Of a stretch of 64,000 nucleotides of DNA, positions 16,984 through 25,413 are shown piece by piece. Origin of the DNA: Prosthecochloris sp. (GTDB lineage: Bacteria > Bacteroidota > Chlorobiia > Chlorobiales > Chlorobiaceae); NCBI GenBank assembly GCA_015482705.2, contig JADMLA020000022.1, forward strand, positions 35,001 to 99,000. The letters run 5' to 3'. The notes beneath the pieces were generated by a model that was not told where the DNA came from, made no database searches, and saw nothing but the letters and a program-made list of their open reading frames with translations. Position numbers and translations under genes: made by a program. Each line of letters starts with the position of its first letter. Positions within the stretch are counted from its first letter, which is position 1.

Positions 16984-17906
16984 GTGTCTGTCTGGTGTTC
17001 CTTGAGGAATGTTCCGTTACTGTACTCTTCAAATGCTGTTTGCAGTTCTTTGCGGGTATTCATGACAATCGGCCCATGCCAGGCGATAGGTTCGTGCAGA
17101 GGATTGCCTGAAATCAGCAAAAATCTCACAGGACTGTTTTCGGTCGACACATGTACATGATCTCCTCCGTCACTATCGTAGAGAACCAGAGTTTCATTGT
17201 CCATAAGCGGCCCGGTTTCCATATCAAAGTAATTCACGCCTGCTGTGTCAAAAGAAAACGGTTCTGTATTGTGACTGAAATAACCTTCTCCGGCGATGAT
17301 ATAGGTGAAAGCGGTATGACCTTCTTGTATAGGATGACTCCAGGTTCTTCCGGCAGGCAGTGTGACATCGAGGTACTCCGGGTCGGTAGTAATTCCTTCG
17401 ACCGGTCCTGTGACTCCTTCTGCTTTTCCACAGATAACGCGAACAGATACGCCGCTTTGCAGGTGTATCTCCGGAATTATCTCTCTGGTAATGTTCCTGT
17501 AACGGGGCGGTATCATTTTTTGAGAAGCAGGAAGATTCGCCCAGAGTTGGAAACCGGCAACACCGCCCTGACTATTGCCGAAGGGCATTTCTTCGTGGAT
17601 TATTCCGCTGCCGGCGGTCATCCACTGAACTTCTCCCGGATGGATCACACCTTTGTTTCCTATACTATCATGATGCTGAACGCTTCCGTCCAGAAGATAG
17701 GTGATGGTTTCGATACCTCGATGCGGGTGCCATGGGAACCCTTTGAGATAATCCGGTGGATTGTCGGATCGGAAATCGTCGAGAAGAAGAAACGGGTCGA
17801 AAAGGGGGATCTGGCTGAACCCGAATGCACGTTTAAGCGTAACTCCGGCCCCTTCGGTAACCGGTGTGCTTTTAAAAACTTTTTTTATTGCTCTTGGCTT
17901 TTCCAT
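16980..17906 (-). CDS. Pirin family protein
   Basis: From the ATG at 17906 the product is about 308 residues, the normal pirin length. An in-frame upstream start at 18032 would add 42 residues with no family match. The N-terminal cupin carries the metal-binding set: HPHRG supplies two histidines, and GIIHEEM supplies the third His and a Glu. Further pirin segments are FDPFLLLDDF, YLKGFPWHPHRGIET and PGEVQWMTAG. Bacterial pirins are Fe-dependent proteins, some acting as quercetinases or as modulators of dehydrogenases; the role here is unknown. It overlaps the L,D-transpeptidase start by 4 bp. Confidence 0.88.
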   Translation of the reverse strand: MEKPRAIKKVFKSTPVTEGAGVTLKRAFGFSQIPLFDPFLLLDDFRSDNPPDYLKGFPWHPHRGIETITYLLDGSVQHHDSIGNKGVIHPGEVQWMTAGSGIIHEEMPFGNSQGGVAGFQLWANLPASQKMIPPRYRNITREIIPEIHLQSGVSVRVICGKAEGVTGPVEGITTDPEYLDVTLPAGRTWSHPIQEGHTAFTYIIAGEGYFSHNTEPFSFDTAGVNYFDMETGPLMDNETLVLYDSDGGDHVHVSTENSPVRFLLISGNPLHEPIAWHGPIVMNTRKELQTAFEEYSNGTFLKEHQTDT

Positions 17907-18076
17907 GTCAGCTTTTCCATTCTTTCGGCGAAACATGTCATATAAAAAACAATGCATGTGTTTCATTCGTTCAGCCCGATATTTTTCGGGCGTAATGCAT
18001 GTATCTACAATAGATTGTGTAAATTCATCCAAACTACAGGTCGGTATCCGGTCTTGAAAAATTGTATAAGCTTATC

Positions 18077-18892
18077 ATGGGAAAAAAAACTGCTACTATT
18101 CTGTTTATTGGAGATGTCGTCGGTAAACCCGGCCTGCAAATTGTCGGTCATCTTTTGAAAGGACTCATTTCGAAGCATTCCATAGACTTTGTTATCTGCA
18201 ATGGTGAGAATACTCATAACGGTAAGGGAATCAGTAAAGAAGCCTTGCACCAGTTGAAAGAAGCGGGAGTCGATGTTATTACCGGCGGTAACCATACATG
18301 GAATAATTTCAACTTTTTCGAAACACTCAAAAGTGATCCTTCTGTCATACGTCCCCTGAATTATCCAAGAGGGGTATACGGAAAAGGGTATGGTATTTTT
18401 CGTATGGGTAACGGCCTTGGCGATATAGCTGTAGTGAATCTTCAGGGAAGAACATTCATGTCTCCGATCGAATGTCCTTTCAGAACGGCTGACTGGGTGA
18501 TAAAGCAACTCAAAGACAAGGTTTCCAGTATCGTTGTCGATATGCATGCAGAGGCAACAGCCGAAAAAATTGCATTGGGCTGGTACCTCGATGGAAGAGT
18601 ATCGGCAGTTCTCGGTACACATACGCATGTGCAGACGGCTGACGAGAGAATATTACCAAAAGGAACGGCGTATTGCTCGGATGTCGGTATGACGGGGCCT
18701 TTCGAGTCGATTATCGGTATGCAGATCAAAGCGGCAACGGATCGCTTTCTCTACCAGACGCCTCATAAATACGAATGTGCCGAAAATGACGTTCACCTTT
18801 CGGCCGTACTTCTCCAACTCGATGTTGAAACGGGAAAAGCTACCGGTATCAGCAGAATTTTCTATCCGGACTTCAATCGGGGAAATCTCTGA
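18077..18892 (+). CDS. YmdB-family metallophosphoesterase
   Basis: About 271 residues from the ATG at 18077; an upstream TTG at 18062 is less likely. Motifs of the TIGR00282 phosphoesterase family are present in order: LFIGDVVGKPG, FVICNGENTHNGKG, ITGGNHTWNN, DMHAEATAEKIALGWYLDGRVSAVLGTHTHVQTAD and GMTGP. YmdB of Bacillus hydrolyses 2',3'-cyclic nucleotides and affects biofilm and RNA turnover. The gene ends 3 bp from the end of convergent fbp. No strong ribosome-binding site is seen. Confidence 0.88.
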   Translation: MGKKTATILFIGDVVGKPGLQIVGHLLKGLISKHSIDFVICNGENTHNGKGISKEALHQLKEAGVDVITGGNHTWNNFNFFETLKSDPSVIRPLNYPRGVYGKGYGIFRMGNGLGDIAVVNLQGRTFMSPIECPFRTADWVIKQLKDKVSSIVVDMHAEATAEKIALGWYLDGRVSAVLGTHTHVQTADERILPKGTAYCSDVGMTGPFESIIGMQIKAATDRFLYQTPHKYECAENDVHLSAVLLQLDVETGKATGISRIFYPDFNRGNL

Positions 18893-18895
18893 CTT

Positions 18896-19897
18896 TTACC
18901 TTTTCCCCTGTTCGAACTCTTCGGCAATGAGGACGTCATTTTCACTGCCGATATACAGCGGGGTCCTCTGATGCAGTTCTGCGGGATCGATATCGAGAAT
19001 GCGTTCTCTTCCATTGGTGGCTCTTCCTCCAGCCTGTTCGCAGATGAAGGCAAGTGGATTTGCTTCGTACATCAAACGGAGTTTCCCTGCAGGATGCTTT
19101 TTCGTTGCAGGATAGACAAAGATGCCGCCAGTAAGAAGGTTGCGGTGGAAGTCTGCGACGAGTGAGCCTATGTATCGTGTGCTGTAAGGTCTGCCGGTTT
19201 CACTATCCTCTTCTTTCAGGTAATCGATATAGTTGATTGTGGAATCATGCAGTTGGTGCAAAGAACCTTCATTGATCGAGTAGTATTTTCCCTGTTTCGG
19301 TGTCGTGATGTTTTCATGAGAAAGCAGGAACTCGCCGATGGTTGGGTCATAGGTAAAACCGTGCACACCATGTCCGCTGCTGTAAACCATCACCACGGAC
19401 GATCCGTAGATCACGTAACCTGCAGCAACCTGCTGTGAACCTTTCTGTAAACAGTCGTTTATATCCGCTTTTTTGGGGTTGTCGCCCGTCAGGCGGTAGA
19501 TTGAGAAAATTGTACCGACACTGACGTTGACGTCTATGTTGGATGAACCATCGAGCGGATCGAAAAGAAGAACATATTTACCTGTTTCGTTTCTGGGCGG
19601 AGCAATCGTCCCTTCGTTTTCCTCAGAACCCATGATCGCAAACCTGCCATGCTGGCCGATCGCATTGATGATTTTATCATTTGCAAACAGGTCGAGCTTT
19701 TTTACCTCCTCTCCCTGGACATTCGTCGTTCCGGCCATACCGAGGATATCGACCAGTCCGGCACGAACCACCTCTCTTCTGACAAGCTTCGCGGCAAACG
19801 CTACATCGTATAGCAAATCAGTCAGTTCCCCGGTAGCGTGGGGATTGAGTTTCTGTTCTTCGACAAAGTGTCGTTCGATGGTGATCAGTTTGTTCAT
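18896..19897 (-). CDS. fbp: Fructose-1,6-bisphosphatase, class 1
   Basis: A 333-residue sugar phosphatase for gluconeogenesis. The metal/substrate motif LLFDPLDGSSNIDVNVSVG is intact, as are MGSEENEG and, near the C-terminus, YPATKKHPAGKLRLMYEANP with AGGRATNG. In an autotroph using the reductive TCA cycle it would make hexose phosphates from fixed carbon (inference from the proposed host). It is convergent with the YmdB-like gene, with only 3 bp between the two stops. Confidence 0.95.
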   Translation of the reverse strand: MNKLITIERHFVEEQKLNPHATGELTDLLYDVAFAAKLVRREVVRAGLVDILGMAGTTNVQGEEVKKLDLFANDKIINAIGQHGRFAIMGSEENEGTIAPPRNETGKYVLLFDPLDGSSNIDVNVSVGTIFSIYRLTGDNPKKADINDCLQKGSQQVAAGYVIYGSSVVMVYSSGHGVHGFTYDPTIGEFLLSHENITTPKQGKYYSINEGSLHQLHDSTINYIDYLKEEDSETGRPYSTRYIGSLVADFHRNLLTGGIFVYPATKKHPAGKLRLMYEANPLAFICEQAGGRATNGRERILDIDPAELHQRTPLYIGSENDVLIAEEFEQGKR

Positions 19898-20136
19898 CTG
19901 TTCTTGTCTGGATGGATTCGGAAATGTTTCTCTCTATTCGGTCGCTTGCTAATGTACTGTTTTTTTCCAGGCATTTCAAGGGTTGACGCTGAAGCGAAGT
20001 AATGCTGCGGAAGTCAATTCCGATGCACGACTTCTGTGGTAAGGCAATCGTTCGGAAAAAGCAATTTGTCCTCCCGTAATGAAATGGTTATATAAACCGG
20101 TGGTAATTGATACTAGAAGTTCATCACCCTGATCTC

Positions 20137-21849
20137 ATGAAACGATATCGATGGAATATTCTCGTGTCGGACGAGGAGAAGTCGGCAAAACTTTCACGTG
20201 ACATTAATGTCAGTCTGCCAATAGCAAGAGCGCTGTACAACCGTGGAGTTATTGATTTTGATGATGCGAAAGAGTTTTTCAGACCGAGTCTCGATTCGTT
20301 GCCGTCACCGTTTCTTTTCAAGGATATGCAGAAAGCCGTCGAGCGGGTTCGAAAAGCTGTGGAAACCGGAGAAAAGATTCTCGTCTATGGCGACTATGAT
20401 GTGGATGGTACCACCGGAACGTCGCTTCTTTATCTCTTTTTGCAGTCATTGGGAGCAGAGGTATCATTCTATATCAATGACAGGTTTACGGAAGGATACG
20501 GTTTGTCCGAAGCAGGGGTTGCTCAGGCCGTGAAGCTTGAAACATCGCTGGTCGTTACGGTTGATTGTGGCATACAGGCATACCGTGAAATAGAAATGCT
20601 GGCTGCGGAAGGTATAGAGGTGATTGTCTGTGACCACCATGAACCCGAGCCCGAAACACTGCCTCCGGCACACGTGATTCTCAATCCAAAAGTACCGGGC
20701 TGCGGTTATCCGTTTCGCGAACTCTGCGGTTGCGGAGTAGCCCTGAAACTGATCCATGCTTTTGCCGAGTCCATGAGAAAACCATCAGAAAAGTGGCTGC
20801 AGTATGTCGATCTCGTTGCTATTGCAACTGCAGCAGATATGGTGCCTCTTGAAAAAGAGAACAGAATATATATGCACAAGGGAATGGAACTTCTGAAGAA
20901 AAAACCACGTGCAGGGATCCAGGAAATGCTTTCCTTGATGGGAATAGATGCCGGCTTGCTGGGGACGGGGCATATCGCTTTTGGAATCGCACCGAGAATC
21001 AATGCCGCCGGCCGTTTGCATACGGCGAGAACGGCAGTCGAGTGGCTTATCGCCGGCTCAAAAGATGAAGCACGGGTTCATGCAGCAGAGCTTGATCGTT
21101 TGAACAAAGAGAGGCGACAGATCGATAGCGGTATGCTTAAAAGTGCCGAAGCTATGGTTGAGGGTCACTTTGCCAGTTTCTGTTCGTCGATCGTGCTGTA
21201 TAATGAAGAGTGGCATCTCGGTGTTCTTGGGATTGTTGCGTCCCGGTTACAGGACAAATACTATCTGCCGACAGTCATCATGGGTGGAAGTGACGGGGTG
21301 GTTAAAGGGTCGGTGCGAAGTGTTCAGGGACTCAATATTTTTGAGGTTTTGCAGCGATGTGACCGTTTTCTCGAAAAGTTCGGAGGTCATGATGCTGCGG
21401 CGGGCATCACGCTCAAACCGGAAAATATTCCCGGGTTCCGTAAGCTGTTTGACAGGATATGTTCTGAAAAACTTTCACTCGAAAAGCGGCAGAAAGAACT
21501 GCAAATCGATTCCCGTTTATTGCTCGAGGATGTTACCGGTAAATTTCTCAATGTTTTGAAACAGTTCGGCCCCTTCGGGCAGGGTAACCGGGAACCCTTG
21601 TTTTACAGCTCGAATCTCAGGCTTTCGGGATTGCCGAGGTTGTTGCAGGGCAAACATGTTAAGTTCGCCGTGAAAGATATATCAGGAGGGATTCACGATG
21701 TTATTGCTTTCGGCAGGGAAGACATTTATCGTGAACTCGAACGGGGTTCACGCAGGATGTTCTCCATGGTATATTCGCTTGATGAAAATGAGTGGAACGG
21801 TCGAAAAAACGTACAGCTCAAACTCAAGGATATTGGATTCGATGAATGA
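20137..21849 (+). CDS. recJ: Single-stranded-DNA-specific exonuclease RecJ
   Basis: About 570 residues from the ATG at 20137; an in-frame TTG at 20107 would add ten. The DHH phosphoesterase motifs are present: VYGDYDVDGTTG, VTVDCGIQAY, VCDHHEPE and GCGVALKLIHA. They are followed by the DHHA1 motif KFGGHDAAAG and a C-terminal OB-fold region with FGPFGQGNREP. RecJ degrades ssDNA 5' to 3' in recombination and mismatch repair. Length and order are normal for the family. The next gene downstream is 330 bp away. Confidence 0.95.
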   Translation: MKRYRWNILVSDEEKSAKLSRDINVSLPIARALYNRGVIDFDDAKEFFRPSLDSLPSPFLFKDMQKAVERVRKAVETGEKILVYGDYDVDGTTGTSLLYLFLQSLGAEVSFYINDRFTEGYGLSEAGVAQAVKLETSLVVTVDCGIQAYREIEMLAAEGIEVIVCDHHEPEPETLPPAHVILNPKVPGCGYPFRELCGCGVALKLIHAFAESMRKPSEKWLQYVDLVAIATAADMVPLEKENRIYMHKGMELLKKKPRAGIQEMLSLMGIDAGLLGTGHIAFGIAPRINAAGRLHTARTAVEWLIAGSKDEARVHAAELDRLNKERRQIDSGMLKSAEAMVEGHFASFCSSIVLYNEEWHLGVLGIVASRLQDKYYLPTVIMGGSDGVVKGSVRSVQGLNIFEVLQRCDRFLEKFGGHDAAAGITLKPENIPGFRKLFDRICSEKLSLEKRQKELQIDSRLLLEDVTGKFLNVLKQFGPFGQGNREPLFYSSNLRLSGLPRLLQGKHVKFAVKDISGGIHDVIAFGREDIYRELERGSRRMFSMVYSLDENEWNGRKNVQLKLKDIGFDE

Positions 21850-22179
21850 GTTTCTCTTCGATGTCTTTGTGATTCATAAACAGTATACTTCATTTTTTCC
21901 CTCTATGTTGGTGGAAGACATGGCTGATAATTATCGTCTTTTCACTTTTGTTTTTCATTTGTTTTTGTACAATGTTTTGTTTTAATGTGAAATACGCGTA
22001 TTATTAGTGTGTTATGAATATGATTTATATTGCTTCGATATATTATCAGTATTCGTCTTGAGCACCTTGGTTCCCCATTAGTACCCGTTATAAGTGTGTA
22101 TCTATGTATTCTGTGCATCACTGAAAAGTGAATACACGGTATGTGGCTTTGTATGTTTACCTGCAAATTGGGAGACATC
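21850..22179. other. 330-bp AT-rich intergenic region
   Basis: The stretch between recJ and the small gene at 22180 is visibly richer in A and T than its surroundings. I see no convincing reading frame, RNA gene or hairpin-with-T-run terminator. It may hold the promoter of the small downstream gene. Confidence 0.4.
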
Positions 22180-22401
22180 ATGAATAATTACGTTTTGCAC
22201 ATCAAAAACCAGCATCCCATTCATGTGACTTTTAAAGACAAGGCACAGAGGAGCAATTTCCTGAGAGAAAGTGAGAACATCTTGACCTTGAACACAGAAA
22301 AAGGTTCGATTTTCGTTTCTACTTCGAGTTTTGTGGCATTGATTCCACAGACTATAGAGCATAAGGCAACAACTGAAACGAAAAAAGATGACAACGAATG
22401 A
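22180..22401 (+). CDS. Small hypothetical protein (73 aa)
   Basis: The ATG at 22180 follows a clear ribosome-binding site (GGGAG, about 5 nt upstream), which favours it over the in-frame ATG at 22141. The product has 73 residues and no signal peptide or membrane segment. It looks beta-rich: alternating hydrophobic stretches NYVLHIKN, HPIHVTF, ILTLN and GSIFVSTSSFVALIP. A charged tail, TETKKDDNE, ends the protein. I do not recognise the family. It sits 138 bp ahead of a radical SAM gene on the same strand; a functional link is possible but unproven. Confidence 0.55.
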   Translation: MNNYVLHIKNQHPIHVTFKDKAQRSNFLRESENILTLNTEKGSIFVSTSSFVALIPQTIEHKATTETKKDDNE

Positions 22402-22446
22402 TCACGACGATCGTACAATGCCTTGATTGCTGAGGTTCACTATGGT

Positions 22447-22462
22447 AATATAGTGTTATATT
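22447..22462. promoter_or_regulatory. Palindrome upstream of the radical SAM gene
   Basis: Perfect 6-bp arms AATATA/TATATT separated by GTGT, about 78 bp before the ATG at 22540. It could be a regulator site or part of a -10 region. No matching site was noticed elsewhere in the window. Confidence 0.3.
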
Positions 22463-22539
22463 CCGGTGAAGAAGGTTTCGTTATATCGGTATGGTCGTAC
22501 CAGAGTTGCTGCCCGATTAAGAGATAAGTACAATCGAAA

Positions 22540-23538
22540 ATGCACGTCGAAGAGCTTCTGAAAAAAACACGTTCAGGTGATGTACTATCCCGCAAGGAGC
22601 TGGTGTATTTGCTTGATTTGGCACCGGATTCCATGGAATCCTCTATGGTCATGGCTGAAGCAAACCGCTTTTCAAAGGAATTGTCGGGAGGGAAAGCCGA
22701 GGTTCATGCACAATTTGCCGTTAATCTCGCTCCCTGCCCGTACGATTGTCTTTTTTGCTCTTTTGCAAAGGTGAACGGTGTTTTCAACGAAGCAAAAGAG
22801 CTGAGCCCCGAAAGAGCGGTGGATCATGCTTGTCAGTTCGAGCGTGATGGGGCAAATGCCGTATTTTTGATGTCGACGGCTACGTACCCGTTCGAGCGCT
22901 TTATCGAAGTGTCACAAGAGGTGAAGAGGAATCTGCAGCCGGAAACAACCCTGATTGCAAATGTCGGTGACCAGACGCTCAAGCATGCTTTTAAACTCAA
23001 GGATACAGGATTTTCGGGAGTGTATCATGCGGTTCGTCTACGTGAAGGCAAGGATACCCGTCTATCGATAAAGAACCGAAAAGAAAGTATCCTGAATTTC
23101 AAGGAAGCCGGTCTTGAAGTGGGGACATGTGTCGAACCGGTTGGGCCCGAACATACAAATGAGGAGTTGGCCGAGATGATAGAATTCACGGCCTCTTTCG
23201 ATCCCGCTTACAGCGGAGTAGCCAGAAGGATTCCCATACCAGGTACGGTTATGGCCAAAGGAGGAATGATCAGTGAACTTCGTATGGCTCAGATCGTCGC
23301 GGTAACCAGGTTGGGAATGCCGCAATCGGTCATGGGAAATTGTACGCATGAACCCTGCACTCTGGGAGCTATCGGCGGGGCTAATCTTTTTTGGGCGGAA
23401 GTCGGAGCCAATCCAAGAGATACAGAACAAAATACAGAACATGGCAGGGGAGAGACGGTCAGTAGCTGTCATGCTATTTTCAAAGAAAGCGGCTGGGATG
23501 TCGACAATGGTCCGTCACGTTATTACAGGAGTAGCTGA
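22540..23538 (+). CDS. Biotin-synthase-like radical SAM enzyme, not BioB
   Basis: A 332-residue protein with the radical SAM cluster motif C66-PYD-C70-LF-C73 and the TIM-barrel pattern of the BioB/HydE/PylB group, including FKEAGLEVGTCVEPVGPEHT in the strand that in BioB reads KVCSGGIVGLGE. By my manual alignment the three cysteines that hold the [2Fe-2S] cluster of biotin synthase are missing: RFCMG is VFLMS, ACMTLG is IANVG, and KVC is EVG. It should therefore not make biotin. The C-terminal half has extra cysteines in GNCTHEPC. The substrate is unknown. Green sulfur bacteria use radical SAM enzymes such as BciD in bacteriochlorophyll synthesis, but I cannot show that link. Confidence 0.75.
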   Translation: MHVEELLKKTRSGDVLSRKELVYLLDLAPDSMESSMVMAEANRFSKELSGGKAEVHAQFAVNLAPCPYDCLFCSFAKVNGVFNEAKELSPERAVDHACQFERDGANAVFLMSTATYPFERFIEVSQEVKRNLQPETTLIANVGDQTLKHAFKLKDTGFSGVYHAVRLREGKDTRLSIKNRKESILNFKEAGLEVGTCVEPVGPEHTNEELAEMIEFTASFDPAYSGVARRIPIPGTVMAKGGMISELRMAQIVAVTRLGMPQSVMGNCTHEPCTLGAIGGANLFWAEVGANPRDTEQNTEHGRGETVSSCHAIFKESGWDVDNGPSRYYRSS

Positions 23539-23574
23539 ACTGGACGTTGAGCGAGATGATGGAGATTCTCTTCC

Positions 23575-24471
23575 TCATAACTCTTTTTCCCTATTTTCAT
23601 ATTTTTCGCCCGGTCTACCTTGCAGGAACATGCCGATAAGTGCTGAGAGAGCGCCAATTGCAAAGAAAATAAGTGAGAGGGCTACGCCGGCATTCGTGTC
23701 GAGTCCGAGAGGCTGCAGCAGGTAGAAGAAGGTTATTTCCCTTGCTCCGGCACCGCCTACGGTAATCGGCAGAACTACGGCAACCGTTGAAACAAGGAAA
23801 ACTGCAAGGTAGTCGATATGGTTAGACGGCACGGAAAGCGCCAGAAGAATGAACCAGGCCGAAAGCGCTTGAGCAGCCTGAATCAGTATGGATTCCCCTG
23901 CGGTAATCAAAAAGATACTGTTGAATTGCCTGTAAAGAAGTCTTGTAAGCAACCACGATAACGGGTAGGAAAGTGCGATGACAGCGTAGGTTGCAGGAAC
24001 ATACTCACCATAAAGATTTGCGAAGCCACTCGGTATGAGAAATACTGCTGTCAGAAATGCCAGCGCGACGACTCCGGCAACCCGGTCCCAGAACACCGCG
24101 TTGAAAACATTGACCATTTTGATGCTGTGGTTCTTTTGCAGGATGTAAATCTTGTAGCCGTCACCCCCTATGCCGCCAGGAAGAAACATGTTGTAAAACA
24201 TCCCAAGATAGTAAAGCTGAAGATTATAGAGCTCCCTGAGTTGCAGACCGATTGCCCTGAAAAATCTGTTCAATCTCAGTGCGTTGAGAATTTTCGAGAT
24301 GTTGAATACCACGAAAGCAAGCATCAGATAAAGCGGGTTGGCCGTACTGATGATTTCCAGAAGCTTTTCCGTATCGGTTTTTATCAGGACTATGGACAGC
24401 GCGATACACGATATGAGGAGTTGAATGATTGTCCTGACAAGTTTTTTCTTACTGATGCTCTTTTTTATCAA
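23575..24471 (-). CDS. Flippase-like membrane protein (LPG synthase TM family)
   Basis: A 298-residue integral membrane protein with about eight hydrophobic segments. Family features of the lysylphosphatidylglycerol synthase TM domain (UPF0104) are FNISKILNALRLNRFFRAIG, YYLGMFYNMFLPGGIGGDGYKIYIL and a late PITVGGAGAREITFFYLL. The catalytic aminoacyltransferase half of MprF is absent, so this is the stand-alone lipid-flipping type. It is the last gene of a four-gene run and its start overlaps the preceding glycosyltransferase by about 23 bp. It may move a lipid-linked intermediate. Confidence 0.82.
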   Translation of the reverse strand: MIKKSISKKKLVRTIIQLLISCIALSIVLIKTDTEKLLEIISTANPLYLMLAFVVFNISKILNALRLNRFFRAIGLQLRELYNLQLYYLGMFYNMFLPGGIGGDGYKIYILQKNHSIKMVNVFNAVFWDRVAGVVALAFLTAVFLIPSGFANLYGEYVPATYAVIALSYPLSWLLTRLLYRQFNSIFLITAGESILIQAAQALSAWFILLALSVPSNHIDYLAVFLVSTVAVVLPITVGGAGAREITFFYLLQPLGLDTNAGVALSLIFFAIGALSALIGMFLQGRPGEKYENREKEL

Positions 24472-25390
24472 CTATTTCTCTTATGATATAGGGTTTCTTG
24501 TTCTGGGATTCATAGTAGGTTCTCATAATAAACTCTGCAATGAAACCCGTTGTGATCAACTGGAGGCCGGTGAATGTCAGAATCACGCCGAGCATCAAGA
24601 GTGGGCGTCCTCCTATCTCTTGCCCAATGAGCTTGACGACGAGAAGGTAGAGGTTGATCGCGATGCCCAGAAAAAGAGCGAGAAAGCCCAATGTTCCGAA
24701 TAGGTGCATCGGTTTTTGGCCGAATTTCTGGAAGAAGACCATGAAAAGAAGGTCGCTCAATACCTTGAAAGTTCTACCGATGCCGTATTTGGAAATACCG
24801 TACTGCCTTGCGTGGTGTTTGACATCCATTTCGGCCATGCGTGCGCCGTAAAGCTGAACGAGCACAGGAATGAAGCGGTGAAGCTCTCCATAGAGCCCGA
24901 GGTTTTTGGCCACCTCTTTTTTGAAGACTTTCAGGGTACAGCCGTAATCCCTGATATGCACGTCCGTCATGGTCCTGATAAGGGTATTGGCGATTCTACT
25001 CGGGATTTTTCGGAGAAACATACCGTCTTTTCGACCTGCTCTTCTGCCTGCTATGACGTCGAGATCGTTATCTTCAAGATAGGAGATCATGGCCGGTATA
25101 TCGGTCGGATCGTTCTGCAGGTCGCCGTCCATAGTCGCTATCAATTCGCCTCCGGCGTGGTCGATGCCTGCAGCGAGGGCCGTTGTCTGCCCGTAATTTT
25201 TATTGAAAATCAAAATTTTCGTGTTCTTTGGAGCGAATTTTTTTACCGTCGATACGGTTGCGTCTGTCGAGCCGTCATCGACAATGATGATTTCGTGTTC
25301 GATACCGGACAATGCTGATTCGAGTGCTTCAAAAAGCGATTCGATACTTTCTTCCTCGTTCATCAACGGTATGACAACCGAAAGTTTCAT
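24449..25390 (-). CDS. Family 2 glycosyltransferase, polyprenyl-phosphate type (ArnC/DPM1-like)
   Basis: About 313 residues from the ATG at 25390 (MKLSVVIPLMNEEESI). The nucleotide-sugar site reads IIVDDGSTDAT and the second acidic motif is TMDGDLQNDP. Two hydrophobic segments at about 225-300 anchor the protein, as in ArnC and GtrB, which load sugars onto undecaprenyl phosphate. An in-frame ATG at 25417 is possible but lies inside the upstream GT39 gene. The gene is coupled to the GT39 gene upstream and the flippase-like gene downstream. Confidence 0.87.
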   Translation of the reverse strand: MKLSVVIPLMNEEESIESLFEALESALSGIEHEIIIVDDGSTDATVSTVKKFAPKNTKILIFNKNYGQTTALAAGIDHAGGELIATMDGDLQNDPTDIPAMISYLEDNDLDVIAGRRAGRKDGMFLRKIPSRIANTLIRTMTDVHIRDYGCTLKVFKKEVAKNLGLYGELHRFIPVLVQLYGARMAEMDVKHHARQYGISKYGIGRTFKVLSDLLFMVFFQKFGQKPMHLFGTLGFLALFLGIAINLYLLVVKLIGQEIGGRPLLMLGVILTFTGLQLITTGFIAEFIMRTYYESQNKKPYIIREIVDKKEHQ

Positions 25391-25413
25391 AAAGCAGGGT
25401 TTATTGAGCCGCC

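Noticed and set aside
22469..22492. CGTTATATC resembling a ModE half site upstream of the radical SAM gene
   Set aside because: Only one half site is present. The opposite half at the required spacing does not match.
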